DNA of 64,000 bases from an uncultured Flavobacteriales bacterium (GTDB taxonomy: Bacteria > Bacteroidota > Bacteroidia > Flavobacteriales_D > Crocinitomicaceae), in NCBI GenBank assembly GCA_937876195.1, contig CALEIK010000017.1, forward strand, positions 118,333 through 182,332, in the 5' to 3' direction. The notes beneath the pieces were generated by a model that searched no databases, was not told the DNA's origin, and was given only the letters and a program-made list of their open reading frames with translations. Positions 42,429-51,052 of this stretch are shown piece after piece. The position numbers and the translations under genes are program-made. The stretch's first letter is position 1. Every line of letters begins with the position of its first letter.

Positions 42429-43514
42429 TTAATTTAAGTTGTTAAGGTTTATTAATTCTGATTTTCGAATCGTTGTTTTAAAAACCGTCGGTTTGTGATT
42501 GTTTAATTTATTATCGACGAAATCTTCCAGAATTGAAGTAATCGCTTCCGTTTCTATCAAAAATCCATCATGTCCGAATTGAGAGCGAATCTCATGGTAG
42601 TGTGCCTTTGGAATGTTGTCCGCAAGGATTTGTTGTTCTGCGACTGGAAAAAGTTGATCGGTTGAAATCCCAATAACGAGCGTTTCTGCTTCAACTTGTT
42701 CCAGTGCGTTTTCAATCGATTCACGACCTCTTGCCACGTTGTGACTGTCCATTGCCTTGCTCAGCGCGACATAACTGTACGCATTGAAACGTTTTACGAG
42801 TTTTTGTCCTTGGTAACGCTGATAACTTGCCGCTTTGAAGTCGTCGACGAGTGAATTATCGCTTTCTTTTTGTGTTTGTCCGTACCCTTCGTAAGAACGG
42901 TAGCTCAACAAAGCAATGCTTCGTGCAATGGCGAGTCCATCCTTTCCTCCTTCTTGGTTTCCATTTCCAAAAGTAGGATCCGCATAAATCGCCAAGCGTT
43001 GACTTTCATTGAATGCAATTCCATACGGAGAATGTTGAGCATTGGTGGCAATCAGTACCAATCGCTGAATCGCAGTTGAAGATTCAATTGCCCACTCGAT
43101 GGCTTGTTGTCCCCCCAGTGAAGCACCAATCAACAACTTAACTGTGTCGATATTTAATTCCTTGCGAAGTGCTTCATGCGCTCGTGCCATGTCACGTGTG
43201 GTGAAGTGCGGAAATTGATCCAGCAATGGCGGATTGTCTCCGATTTTTGATAACGGTCCTGTCGTTCCGTAGCACGATCCAAGTGCATTTGGACAAACGA
43301 TAAAGTACTTTTTCGGATCAAAAAGGCGTCCCTTTCCGAAAAGTCCCGGCCACCAGTCGAGCACATCGCTGTTTGCGGTAAGTGCGTGACATACCCAGAT
43401 GACATTGTCGCGTTGTTTGTTAATTGTTCCGTAGGTGTGATAACCTATTTCTAGTGGTTCTATAATCGAACCATTATCTAATTCAAATGATTGAAGATTT
43501 TGTGTTGAATACAT
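42429..43514 (-). CDS. metX: Homoserine O-acetyltransferase
   Basis: A 361-residue alpha/beta hydrolase-fold acetyltransferase. The nucleophile lies in LLIGASLGGQQAIEW (Ser132); the acid is in GISTDQLFPV and the base in FGHDGF. The N-terminus has WVCHALTANSDVLDWWPG, a MetX signature. It makes O-acetylhomoserine for metZ at the end of the operon. A SAM-I riboswitch and a Met/Cys-rich leader ORF precede it. Confidence 0.94.
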   Translation of the reverse strand: MYSTQNLQSFELDNGSIIEPLEIGYHTYGTINKQRDNVIWVCHALTANSDVLDWWPGLFGKGRLFDPKKYFIVCPNALGSCYGTTGPLSKIGDNPPLLDQFPHFTTRDMARAHEALRKELNIDTVKLLIGASLGGQQAIEWAIESSTAIQRLVLIATNAQHSPYGIAFNESQRLAIYADPTFGNGNQEGGKDGLAIARSIALLSYRSYEGYGQTQKESDNSLVDDFKAASYQRYQGQKLVKRFNAYSYVALSKAMDSHNVARGRESIENALEQVEAETLVIGISTDQLFPVAEQQILADNIPKAHYHEIRSQFGHDGFLIETEAITSILEDFVDNKLNNHKPTVFKTTIRKSELINLNNLN

Positions 43515-43611
43515 GATTTTACTGACTTAAATGAATGACTTCCTGCCTGTCGGCAGACAGGGCACTGTGCAGAATATGCACTTACGGATTGAATGAAATT
43601 GTTGCTGAGAA

Positions 43612-43767
43612 TTAACAGCAGCGCATCATGCAACACATTCGTTGCCAGCAATACATAGAAAGTTGATGTTGGTTTCGGATGAACCAATTCGATACAATTT
43701 GCTTAGGTAAGTTCGTTTGAACGAGACCCAACGCATTTCCTGTTTTTTTTGTGTGTACGTTTTTCAT
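43612..43767 (-). CDS. Candidate Met/Cys-rich leader peptide of the metX operon
   Basis: A 51-codon frame starts at ATG 43767, 11 nt after the riboswitch, and ends 97 nt before metX. It opens MKNVHTKKTG and ends LSMYCWQRMCCMMRCC then stop: 4 Met and 5 Cys in its last 14 residues, far above chance. Over these codons the RNA has two mutually exclusive stems: GCAAC/GTTGC at 43630-43645, or GTTGC at 43630-43634 with GCAAC at 43601-43605. This suggests ribosome-mediated attenuation responding to charged tRNA-Met or tRNA-Cys. A longer frame extends upstream through the riboswitch, but translation there is unlikely. Confidence 0.5.
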   Translation of the reverse strand: MKNVHTKKTGNALGLVQTNLPKQIVSNWFIRNQHQLSMYCWQRMCCMMRCC

Positions 43768-43777
43768 AATCGTTACA

Positions 43778-43903
43778 TTTATATTCTTCCGTTTGTTCGG
43801 AATCAGGAATTGGCACCGGTTTTCCAATACTGAGATAATCTTCAGCACTTAAAGTTGGTTGCCAGAGGGTCACAGAGCCTGTCTCTCACCTCTTCTTTAT
43901 AAA
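43778..43903 (-). promoter_or_regulatory. SAM-I (S-box) riboswitch upstream of metX
   Basis: On the minus strand the leader shows S-box landmarks in order: P1 5' strand TTTATA, AAGAAGAGGTGAGAGAC, then CCCTCTGGCAACC, then the conserved core GGTGCCAATTCC, and P1 3' strand TATAAA at 43778-43783, which pairs with the 5' strand. S-adenosylmethionine binding to this RNA class turns off methionine genes. A matching operon (metX to metZ) follows. The expression platform is unclear and may involve the leader ORF. Confidence 0.9.
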
Positions 43904-44197
43904 TCATCGATCCACCGTCGTGGCAATGATGCCGCAAATGTTTCAAAATTTGTTTGGATATTCCAAATTAAAACTTAAAAAAATAGTTGGGCGTTGGTGA
44001 AAAGCTATGTAAATCAATGATTTGACGGGTTTAGTTAGGGTAATTTTAACCGCAAAGGCACAAATCAAAAAGAAAATAAAACAGCGCGAAATTAATATTC
44101 ACACGCAAGGTCAAATACTTTGTGCGCTTGTTTCGCCTAGACCATACAAAATATCCTAGCGCCCCTTGTGATTATATTTTGCGCTACGCTAAACTAA
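43904..44197. other. Intergenic region with repeat-like sequence
   Basis: No gene is visible. The left part should hold the promoter of the metX operon, but I find no convincing match. The segment from about 44040 to 44120 (ACCGCAAAGGCAC, GAAATTAATATTCACACGC) resembles a second copy at about 45890-45960 on the far side of the ComM gene. Confidence 0.5.
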
Positions 44198-45757
44198 TTA
44201 CATCCCTGCCCAATTCTCCCTATCCAAACTTCGGTATTGAATCGCCTCTGCAATGTGTTTTGATTCAATGGACTGTGCATCGTCCAAGTCGGCAATTGTT
44301 CGTGCGACTTTTAGAATTCTATCGTACGCACGGGCTGAAAATCCAAGCGAATTCATTGCGCGCTTTAAAATCTCTGCGCTTTCGGTATCGATCTGACAAT
44401 GTTCTTTAATGGCGCGACTTCCCATTTCTGCGTTGGAGTAGATACGTTCTGGTTGTTCTTCGGACTGCGTTGCACTGAACCGCTTGATTTGAATTAAACG
44501 TGCTTTCATCACACGGCTTCGGATTTCTTCACTCCCCTCTTTCGGGACATCGTTTGCCAATTCATCGTAATTCACAGGAGTGACCTCCACATGCAAATCA
44601 ATTCGATCCAACAATGGACCCGAGACTTTGTTCAAATAACGTTGTACGACCATGGAACCACACGAACACTCTTTATCAGGGTGATTGTAATACCCGCATG
44701 GACAAGGATTCATAGCCGCCACAAGCATAAATCCCGCTGGGTAATCAACGGTGAATTTTGCGCGAGAAATCGTGACAGTTCGATCTTCCATTGGTTGGCG
44801 CATCACTTCCAACACCGTACGTTTGTACTCAGGTAATTCATCTAAGAATAAGACACCGTTGTGCGCCAAGGAAATCTCGCCCGGCTGTGGGTAACCACCT
44901 CCTCCCACGAGGGCGACATCGGATATCGTATGATGCGGCTTTCTGAATGGGCGTTCAGTGATTAATCCCTGATCACTTTTGACTTTTCCAGCAACAGAGT
45001 GAATCTTCGTCGATTCGAGAGATTCTTCCATGGACATAGGCGGTAAAATGGTCGGTAAGCGCTTTGCTAACATTGATTTTCCTGCACCCGGAGGACCAAT
45101 AAGAATGACATTATGTCCACCAGCAGCAGCAATTTCAAACGCGCGCTTGATGTCCATTTGACCCTTCACATCTTTAAAATCAACTCCTAGATTCCGCTGT
45201 GCTGAATTAAAAATTTGTTCAATATCAATGCGGAGCGGTTCAATAGTTTTATCTCCTTTCAAGAAATCAACGACTTCGGAAATGTGGTTCACGCAAATAA
45301 CATCCAATCCATCTACCATGGCGGCTTCCCTTCCGTTTTCAGCGGGGATGATTAATCCTTTGAATCCTCCCTTCTTTGCATTTATAGCAATGGGCAACAC
45401 TCCTTTGAGCGGATTCAAATGTCCATCCAAGGATAGTTCTCCCAAGATGATGTATTGATCCAGCTCTTCGATGGGAAGTTGTTCACTCGCTGCTAAAATT
45501 CCAATCGCGATAGGTAAATCAAAGATGGAACCCTCCTTGCGGATATCTGCAGGCGCCATGTTGATGGTGATTTCCTTTCCAGGATATTTGTAGCCGTTGT
45601 TTGTGAAGGTGGCTTTGATCCGCTGTTGACTTTCCTTGACTGCGGAGTCCGGTAATCCGACAAGAAAAAAATTGATTCCCTGTGCTAAATTCACTTCAAT
45701 TGTGATGGTGGTGGCATCTATTCCGAACACGGCTGCGCCATAGGTTTTTACTAACAT
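44198..45757 (-). CDS. YifB/ComM-family Mg-chelatase-like AAA ATPase
   Basis: A 519-residue protein with an N-terminal ChlI-like Lon-fold domain (about residues 20-140), the Walker A GPPGAGKS (221-228), Walker B in GVLFLDELPEYKR, a zinc-like cluster NPCPCGYYNHPDKECSC, and the C-terminal lid SLGFSARAYDRILKVARTIAD. ComM relatives are hexameric helicases that promote branch migration during natural transformation. A ComEC homologue lies 14 kb downstream. The gene stands alone. Confidence 0.9.
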   Translation of the reverse strand: MLVKTYGAAVFGIDATTITIEVNLAQGINFFLVGLPDSAVKESQQRIKATFTNNGYKYPGKEITINMAPADIRKEGSIFDLPIAIGILAASEQLPIEELDQYIILGELSLDGHLNPLKGVLPIAINAKKGGFKGLIIPAENGREAAMVDGLDVICVNHISEVVDFLKGDKTIEPLRIDIEQIFNSAQRNLGVDFKDVKGQMDIKRAFEIAAAGGHNVILIGPPGAGKSMLAKRLPTILPPMSMEESLESTKIHSVAGKVKSDQGLITERPFRKPHHTISDVALVGGGGYPQPGEISLAHNGVLFLDELPEYKRTVLEVMRQPMEDRTVTISRAKFTVDYPAGFMLVAAMNPCPCGYYNHPDKECSCGSMVVQRYLNKVSGPLLDRIDLHVEVTPVNYDELANDVPKEGSEEIRSRVMKARLIQIKRFSATQSEEQPERIYSNAEMGSRAIKEHCQIDTESAEILKRAMNSLGFSARAYDRILKVARTIADLDDAQSIESKHIAEAIQYRSLDRENWAGM

Positions 45758-45885
45758 TTTTGTGACTAATTAGGTTAAATTATTTACTACTCGAAGCAGA
45801 ACTTCTTGTATTAAGTTAGTGAAAAATATCAATTGGATACAAGGGGATGGTGTTTTTTTTTCACGGACTTTATTGTTGAGGTTTT

Positions 45886-46017
45886 ACCGCAAAGGCGCCA
45901 GTGAAAAGGAAAAAGACAGTAAGAAATTAATACTTAACGCCAAAAATCAGTTAGTGTGAAACTGGCAAAGCAAGTTCGCAAAGACAATTCCCATACACCT
46001 TTGTGTCCCTTTGCGAT
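45886..46017. repeat. Dispersed intergenic repeat
   Basis: The segment contains ACCGCAAAGGCGCC, GAAATTAATACTTAACGCC, and an inverted match between GGCAAAGCAAGTTCGCAAAG and the CTTTGTGTCCCTTTGCG at its end. It shares ACCGCAAAGGC and GAAATTAATA with the segment at 44040-44120. Such 'cgcaaag' repeats are common between genes in Bacteroidota. Confidence 0.5.
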
Positions 46018-46029
46018 AAAAGCAACCAC

Positions 46030-46845
46030 TTACTCGACAACAATCCGCTTCGCCCAAGAACTGCCATCACCAATTACATAAAGCATATACATCCCATTCT
46101 GCAGTGGTTCACAGTTCAAGATATGTTCCTTCGTACCCGAAGGTATCACTTCTGAAACCACCATTTTACCTGACAGTGAATACAGATTGAGTTGATATTC
46201 TTTAGCTATAAAATCATCAAAATAAACTGTTGTTTGACTTTGTATCGGATTCGGGGAAACTTGAATTTGAGATTGGGATAACTCCTCAATTCCCGTATAG
46301 ATTTGTGGAGTCCCACATTCACCATATTGAGATGAATTGTAATAGGTAAGTGTTTTTGTATATGTCGTAAAACCTGGTTCCGAAGGGTCGTACCGATAGT
46401 AATAGGGGCCACCAAGTCCGCGATAGAGATCCGAATACCACGTGGGTCCCTCAAAACAAGTTTCATCTGCATTGGAATGATGCCTCCAAATATCTTCACC
46501 ACAACTTCCCATAAAACTTGAGTCAGTTGCGGGAAGACAAGTATAATAATAAGTATAATGTGTAGCAGGTAAAGTTAGGTTTGTCACTTCTTGTATCACT
46601 ATTGATTCATTATACGATGCTGTCTGAGCAGAATATTGAAGCCGATCGATCGTGTAGAAAATTGTATCAAGTGTTGGTGAATAATCCTTCCCTATTATCG
46701 TATCGGTTACAACAAGAAAACCTCCTCCATATTTCACTTGAAAAACATCTCCAACCTCGAAGTCGTACACTTCCGCGTTGGTCAATTGTGCATGAGTATT
46801 CAGGGTGAAAAGCAAGAATCCAATGGCTAGTAGAGTAGACTTCAT
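46030..46845 (-). CDS. T9SS type A sorting-domain secreted protein
   Basis: A 271-residue exported protein with a signal peptide ending NTHAQ. The mature part is rich in Tyr/Thr/Ser and has Cys pairs (CLPATD, GSCGED, DETCFEG). The last 80 residues are a type A sorting domain: QVSPNPIQSQTTVYF, LNLYSLSGKMV and LQNGMYMLYV. The T9SS should export it. The N-terminal domain is not recognised. Confidence 0.85.
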   Translation of the reverse strand: MKSTLLAIGFLLFTLNTHAQLTNAEVYDFEVGDVFQVKYGGGFLVVTDTIIGKDYSPTLDTIFYTIDRLQYSAQTASYNESIVIQEVTNLTLPATHYTYYYTCLPATDSSFMGSCGEDIWRHHSNADETCFEGPTWYSDLYRGLGGPYYYRYDPSEPGFTTYTKTLTYYNSSQYGECGTPQIYTGIEELSQSQIQVSPNPIQSQTTVYFDDFIAKEYQLNLYSLSGKMVVSEVIPSGTKEHILNCEPLQNGMYMLYVIGDGSSWAKRIVVE

Positions 46846-47017
46846 AATTTACTTTTATTGAGTAACGTAGAATTTGATGGTATGGTTGAATGCAATATAA
46901 GCAAAAAATCAATGCAATGCTATTCCCTGTCTAACCTAGTCGGCACAACAGGCAGGAGCGATTCGATATTCAATAATAATTTTATTCGTATTTTTCGAAT
47001 CAACTAGATCAAATCTT

Positions 47018-47401
47018 ATGGAATCAATTACACCGAATATATTCGTTAACAACATTAATGAAACCGTAAAATTTTATGAACACCTTGAATTTAAGTTGAC
47101 CATGAGGGTTCCTGATGAGGGTGATTTGGTATGGGCGATGATGACCAACGGAAGTGTGAACTTCATGTTTCAGACATTTGAGAGTTTAGGCACAGACTTA
47201 CCAGAAATTTCAAGAACAGATGGAGGATCGTTGTTGCTGTATATTCAACTTAAAGATATTGAGCAGTACCACGACAGGATAAAAAAACATGTACCGATTT
47301 TAAAGGAACTTGAAACTACTTTTTACGGTGCAACAGAATTCTCTATCAAAGACAATAACGGTTACGTTTTGACCTTTGCTGAACATAAAAACAGACAATG
47401 A
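47018..47401 (+). CDS. VOC (glyoxalase-fold) family protein
   Basis: A 127-residue single-module vicinal-oxygen-chelate protein, with NIFVNNINETVKFYEHLEFK at the start and a C-terminal KDNNGYVLTFAE. Metal ligands typical of the fold may be the Glu residues near the strand ends, but the reaction is unknown. Its stop overlaps the ATG of the following esterase gene (ATGA, 47398-47401). Confidence 0.8.
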   Translation: MESITPNIFVNNINETVKFYEHLEFKLTMRVPDEGDLVWAMMTNGSVNFMFQTFESLGTDLPEISRTDGGSLLLYIQLKDIEQYHDRIKKHVPILKELETTFYGATEFSIKDNNGYVLTFAEHKNRQ

Positions 47402-48534
47402 AAATAAACGCATTCATCCTAATCGCATTGTTGTCAATCACTTCTTCGGTATGGACACAAACGACGATAAGTAACTCCTTCGTTCATAATGGAATTACGC
47501 GAACTTATTCGTTCTACGTCCCCGCATCATACGTCCCTGGAAATGCTGTACCTGTGGTAATTGGCTTGCACGGAACAAGTTCAAGTGGAAGTGATTTTGC
47601 ACAATACCGTGACTTTAGACCCATTGCTGATACTGCGAACTTTATTGTGGTTCATCCAGATGGTTCAACTTTTCTTGGGATCTCTTTTTGGAACTATGGC
47701 GACGAAATTCCAAGCAGTGTCGATGACATCGGTTTTATAGAAGCGCTGATTGATACCATTTCTGCTCAGTACACAATCAATCAGAATCGAATTTACTGCA
47801 CGGGAATGTCAAATGGTAGTTTTTTGAGTTATACCTTGGCGTGTCAAAGTGATCGTTTTGCTGCAATTGCAGGAGTTACTGGCTCCATGTCGACAAGCAC
47901 GTACAACACGTGTAATCCTGCCAATCCTATTCCCACCATGCATATTCACGGGACAGAAGATGGAGTAAATCCCTATGCTGGAAATTCAACCATGATTGCC
48001 ATTGAAGATGTTTCCCTTTTTTGGGCGACACTTAATAACTGTAGCTTGACACCAGTCATTACAGCGGTTCCCGATATTGACACAGGTGACGGTGCGACGG
48101 CTGAACGCTACTTGTACGAAAACGGCACTGATGGTCATACGGTAGAATTGTTCAAAGTGACGGGTGGAGAACACACCTGGCCAGGTTCACCAATGCCGAG
48201 CTCGACAGATGTCATCTGCATGGATTTTGATGCACGTGTTGAAATATGGCGATTCTTCAGTCAATATGAATTGTCGGGCACGAATTCGATAGTAGAAAAT
48301 AACGCGGTTGAGCTAATCATCTACCCCAATCCAGCGCAAGATCACTTGTTTATTCAAACGGATAACATAATTACGAATATCACTATCACAGACATGCAAG
48401 GACGCGTTGTTGCGAAACATTCAAAGGAGTCAATTCATGAGATTGACATTCAGCATCTGAAGCCGGAAAACTATCTGATTGAAATTTCGGGGAACAATAT
48501 GCAAGTGATAAAAAAACTAACCGTTTCACCATGA
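47398..48534 (+). CDS. PHB-depolymerase-like esterase with T9SS sorting domain
   Basis: A 378-residue secreted hydrolase. The signal peptide ends VWTQ. The alpha/beta hydrolase domain has the nucleophile elbow TGMSNGS (Ser138), oxyanion VVIGLHGTSSSG, acid in HGTEDGVNPY and base in GGEHTWPG. This is the poly(3-hydroxybutyrate) depolymerase/feruloyl esterase (LpqC) family. The C-terminal 75 residues form a type A sorting domain (LIIYPNPAQDHLFIQ, ITDMQGRVV). It should degrade polyester or plant ester substrates outside the cell. It is coupled to the VOC gene by a 4-nt overlap. Confidence 0.85.
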   Translation: MKINAFILIALLSITSSVWTQTTISNSFVHNGITRTYSFYVPASYVPGNAVPVVIGLHGTSSSGSDFAQYRDFRPIADTANFIVVHPDGSTFLGISFWNYGDEIPSSVDDIGFIEALIDTISAQYTINQNRIYCTGMSNGSFLSYTLACQSDRFAAIAGVTGSMSTSTYNTCNPANPIPTMHIHGTEDGVNPYAGNSTMIAIEDVSLFWATLNNCSLTPVITAVPDIDTGDGATAERYLYENGTDGHTVELFKVTGGEHTWPGSPMPSSTDVICMDFDARVEIWRFFSQYELSGTNSIVENNAVELIIYPNPAQDHLFIQTDNIITNITITDMQGRVVAKHSKESIHEIDIQHLKPENYLIEISGNNMQVIKKLTVSP

Positions 48535-48787
48535 AAATCAAATTAACTTCTGATAATTCCTATTGGTTACTGGTCAAAATTACATGCATAGCATAAAACA
48601 TCTACCTTTTTTATAAAGTGAGTTTTAGGAAATCGTGTAGTGAACATATTGTTTAATATGAAAATAATTACCTAAATTTATCATTGAAAATAAGATGTAT
48701 TTTATAGTTAAAATTTGTCTTAATTATTCTTTTTAGCCATTAATTAGAAGCTTTCACACTCAATATGGCAATATTAAAATTTAATTT

Positions 48788-51016
48788 ATGAAAAAATCAT
48801 TGATTCTAATAACAGCTGCCATATTAACACTAGTAGGGAAATCTATTGCTCAAAACCCAACATACGATTGGACAAAGACATTGGAAACATCAGGAGTCAA
48901 TGGTGGTAGGGACATACTTATAGACAATAACAATAACCTATATTTTCTCGGTAATTACTCTGGCACAGTAGATTTGGATTTTGGAACTGGATCAGACCTA
49001 CATACAGCAGTGGGATCGTCCGATTTATGTATTGTTAAAACTGATATGTTTGGGAACTTTATATGGGGCAAGAGCTATGGTGGATTCAGTACCGATTTTG
49101 TTGTGGAAATGGATTTAGATGAATTTGGAGCATTATATATGGTAGGGCAGTACTCTGATAGCATCAGCTTCAACGTGAGCGGTTCAGTTCTTCAATACTC
49201 TTCAAATGGTCCTGGTAGTGATGTTTTCGTGCTAAAATTAGATACTCTTGGTAACATAGAGTGGAGTAAAGCATTTGGCTCTTCTGGATCAAATACTGTA
49301 GGTGGGCTTTCTGTAGATTCGCTAGGAAATGTATGTATTGCTGGAAATTTTCACGGTACAATTGATTTAGACCCAGGCCCTTCTCAAAGTAATTACACAT
49401 CTAATGGAGGGAATGATTTTTATACTTTGTGTCTTGATACAGACGGAAATTTTCTATGGGCGCACACCTTTGGTGGTATTAATTCGGATCGAGCTCTATG
49501 TATTACAAGAGACTTGAACGATAATATCTATGTTGGCGGTATATTTGGAGACACCGTAGATTTTGACCCTAGCCCTTCTGTATCAATCGTAAATGCTCTG
49601 GGAGATTGGGATATGTTCATTTTAAAACTTACGTCCGATGGCAACTTTGTATGGGTTAAGACAATTGGTGGTGATAATGCTTCTGGACGCCTAGAAGATA
49701 TAACATGTGACCCATGGGGTAATGTCATATCAACAGGTAGATTCAGTCAATCGATGGATTTTGATCCTGGTGTTAATACAGATGTACATGAAGCGATTTC
49801 CATGAGTGATGTTTTTGTGCAGAAATTGAGTTCAAATGGAAATTTCCTTTGGGCAAGAACATTTGGTGGCTCATCTAACGAAGTCGGTTGGGGAGTATCC
49901 ACAGATGTTACAGGCAGTGTCTATACCACTGGGCAATTCAGAGAATCAGTTGATTTTGATCCTGGGTTAGGAACTGACATTCACGAAGCTATGCCTTCAC
50001 TTGGATCAAACTCAGATGTTTTTATACATAAATTAGATAGTTCTGGTAATTTTCAGTGGGTAAGAACATTTGGAGATGAATATGATGATGAAGGGTACAG
50101 CGTTGTTACTCTAGGATCCAGTATAGTTTATGTTACAGGTAGCTTCTGTGGAAATGTTGACTTTAATCCTGACGGAAACTCAGATATTCAATATAGTAAT
50201 GGAAGTGAACTTTTTATTCAGAAGTTAAATCAATGTAATTCGACATCAAGTAATAGTAATATTATCGCTTGTGAAGAATATATCTCTCCAAGTGGAAATT
50301 ATTTATGGACGACCAGTGGAATATATAATGATACAGTTCTGAATTCTATGTATTGCGATAGTATATTAACAGTTGATTTGACTATTAATGAGATTTCCAG
50401 CTTAATAGACGAACATTATACTTGTGATAGCCTGCAGTGGATGGATGGGAATACTTATACTACAAGTACCAGTACGCCGACCTGGATTTTAACTAATGAC
50501 TTGGGTTGTGATTCTATCATAACTCTTAACCTTGTTGTTACCAACGTAAACAACTCCGTAATACAGCTCGGTGATACTACCCTTCAAGCTAACTCAACAA
50601 TTGGAGAGTATCAATGGCTTTACTGTGATACTAGCTATAATATTATAAATGGAGCAATAGATCAGTCATATATAATTCAACAAAATGGAAGTTATGCTGT
50701 TCAAATAATTGAAAATGGTTGCACTGATACGTCAGAGTGCATAACAATCAGTAATCTTGGAATTCTGGAAAATAATTTTGGATACGATCTTACCGCTTTC
50801 CCAAATCCTACAAAAAAAACAATTACAGTCTCGCTTGGCTCTAGTTTTAGCTCAATTGAAATTCAAATATTAGATATAAATGGTAAAACGATATCATCTA
50901 ATTTCTTTAATGATACTAATGAATTTAATATAGACATTAACGGCAATCCTGGGCAATATACCTTGTGTATATATTCTGGTGAAAAACAAGCACGGATTAA
51001 AGTAATAAAGCAATAA
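48788..51016 (+). CDS. T9SS-secreted beta-propeller-like repeat protein
   Basis: A 742-residue exported protein with a signal peptide ending KSIAQ. Residues about 25-480 contain some seven repeats of about 60 residues with GNFLWxxxFGG and VDFDPG motifs. These are SBBP-type blades that suggest a beta-propeller. Two Cys-containing segments follow, with TWILTNDLGCDSIITLNLVV. The C-terminus is a type A sorting domain (LTAFPNPTKKTITV). No catalytic motif is visible; a surface or binding role is likely. 253 bp without recognisable signals precede it. Confidence 0.82.
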   Translation: MKKSLILITAAILTLVGKSIAQNPTYDWTKTLETSGVNGGRDILIDNNNNLYFLGNYSGTVDLDFGTGSDLHTAVGSSDLCIVKTDMFGNFIWGKSYGGFSTDFVVEMDLDEFGALYMVGQYSDSISFNVSGSVLQYSSNGPGSDVFVLKLDTLGNIEWSKAFGSSGSNTVGGLSVDSLGNVCIAGNFHGTIDLDPGPSQSNYTSNGGNDFYTLCLDTDGNFLWAHTFGGINSDRALCITRDLNDNIYVGGIFGDTVDFDPSPSVSIVNALGDWDMFILKLTSDGNFVWVKTIGGDNASGRLEDITCDPWGNVISTGRFSQSMDFDPGVNTDVHEAISMSDVFVQKLSSNGNFLWARTFGGSSNEVGWGVSTDVTGSVYTTGQFRESVDFDPGLGTDIHEAMPSLGSNSDVFIHKLDSSGNFQWVRTFGDEYDDEGYSVVTLGSSIVYVTGSFCGNVDFNPDGNSDIQYSNGSELFIQKLNQCNSTSSNSNIIACEEYISPSGNYLWTTSGIYNDTVLNSMYCDSILTVDLTINEISSLIDEHYTCDSLQWMDGNTYTTSTSTPTWILTNDLGCDSIITLNLVVTNVNNSVIQLGDTTLQANSTIGEYQWLYCDTSYNIINGAIDQSYIIQQNGSYAVQIIENGCTDTSECITISNLGILENNFGYDLTAFPNPTKKTITVSLGSSFSSIEIQILDINGKTISSNFFNDTNEFNIDINGNPGQYTLCIYSGEKQARIKVIKQ

Positions 51017-51052
51017 AGATGCCCGGAACTTTTTAACTGAAGTTAACTATCC

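Noticed and set aside
43478..43687. A second frame in the metX leader, also Cys-containing
   Set aside because: It starts with TTG, overlaps the metX start, and has no attenuator-like codon bias at its end; the Met/Cys-rich frame is the better candidate.
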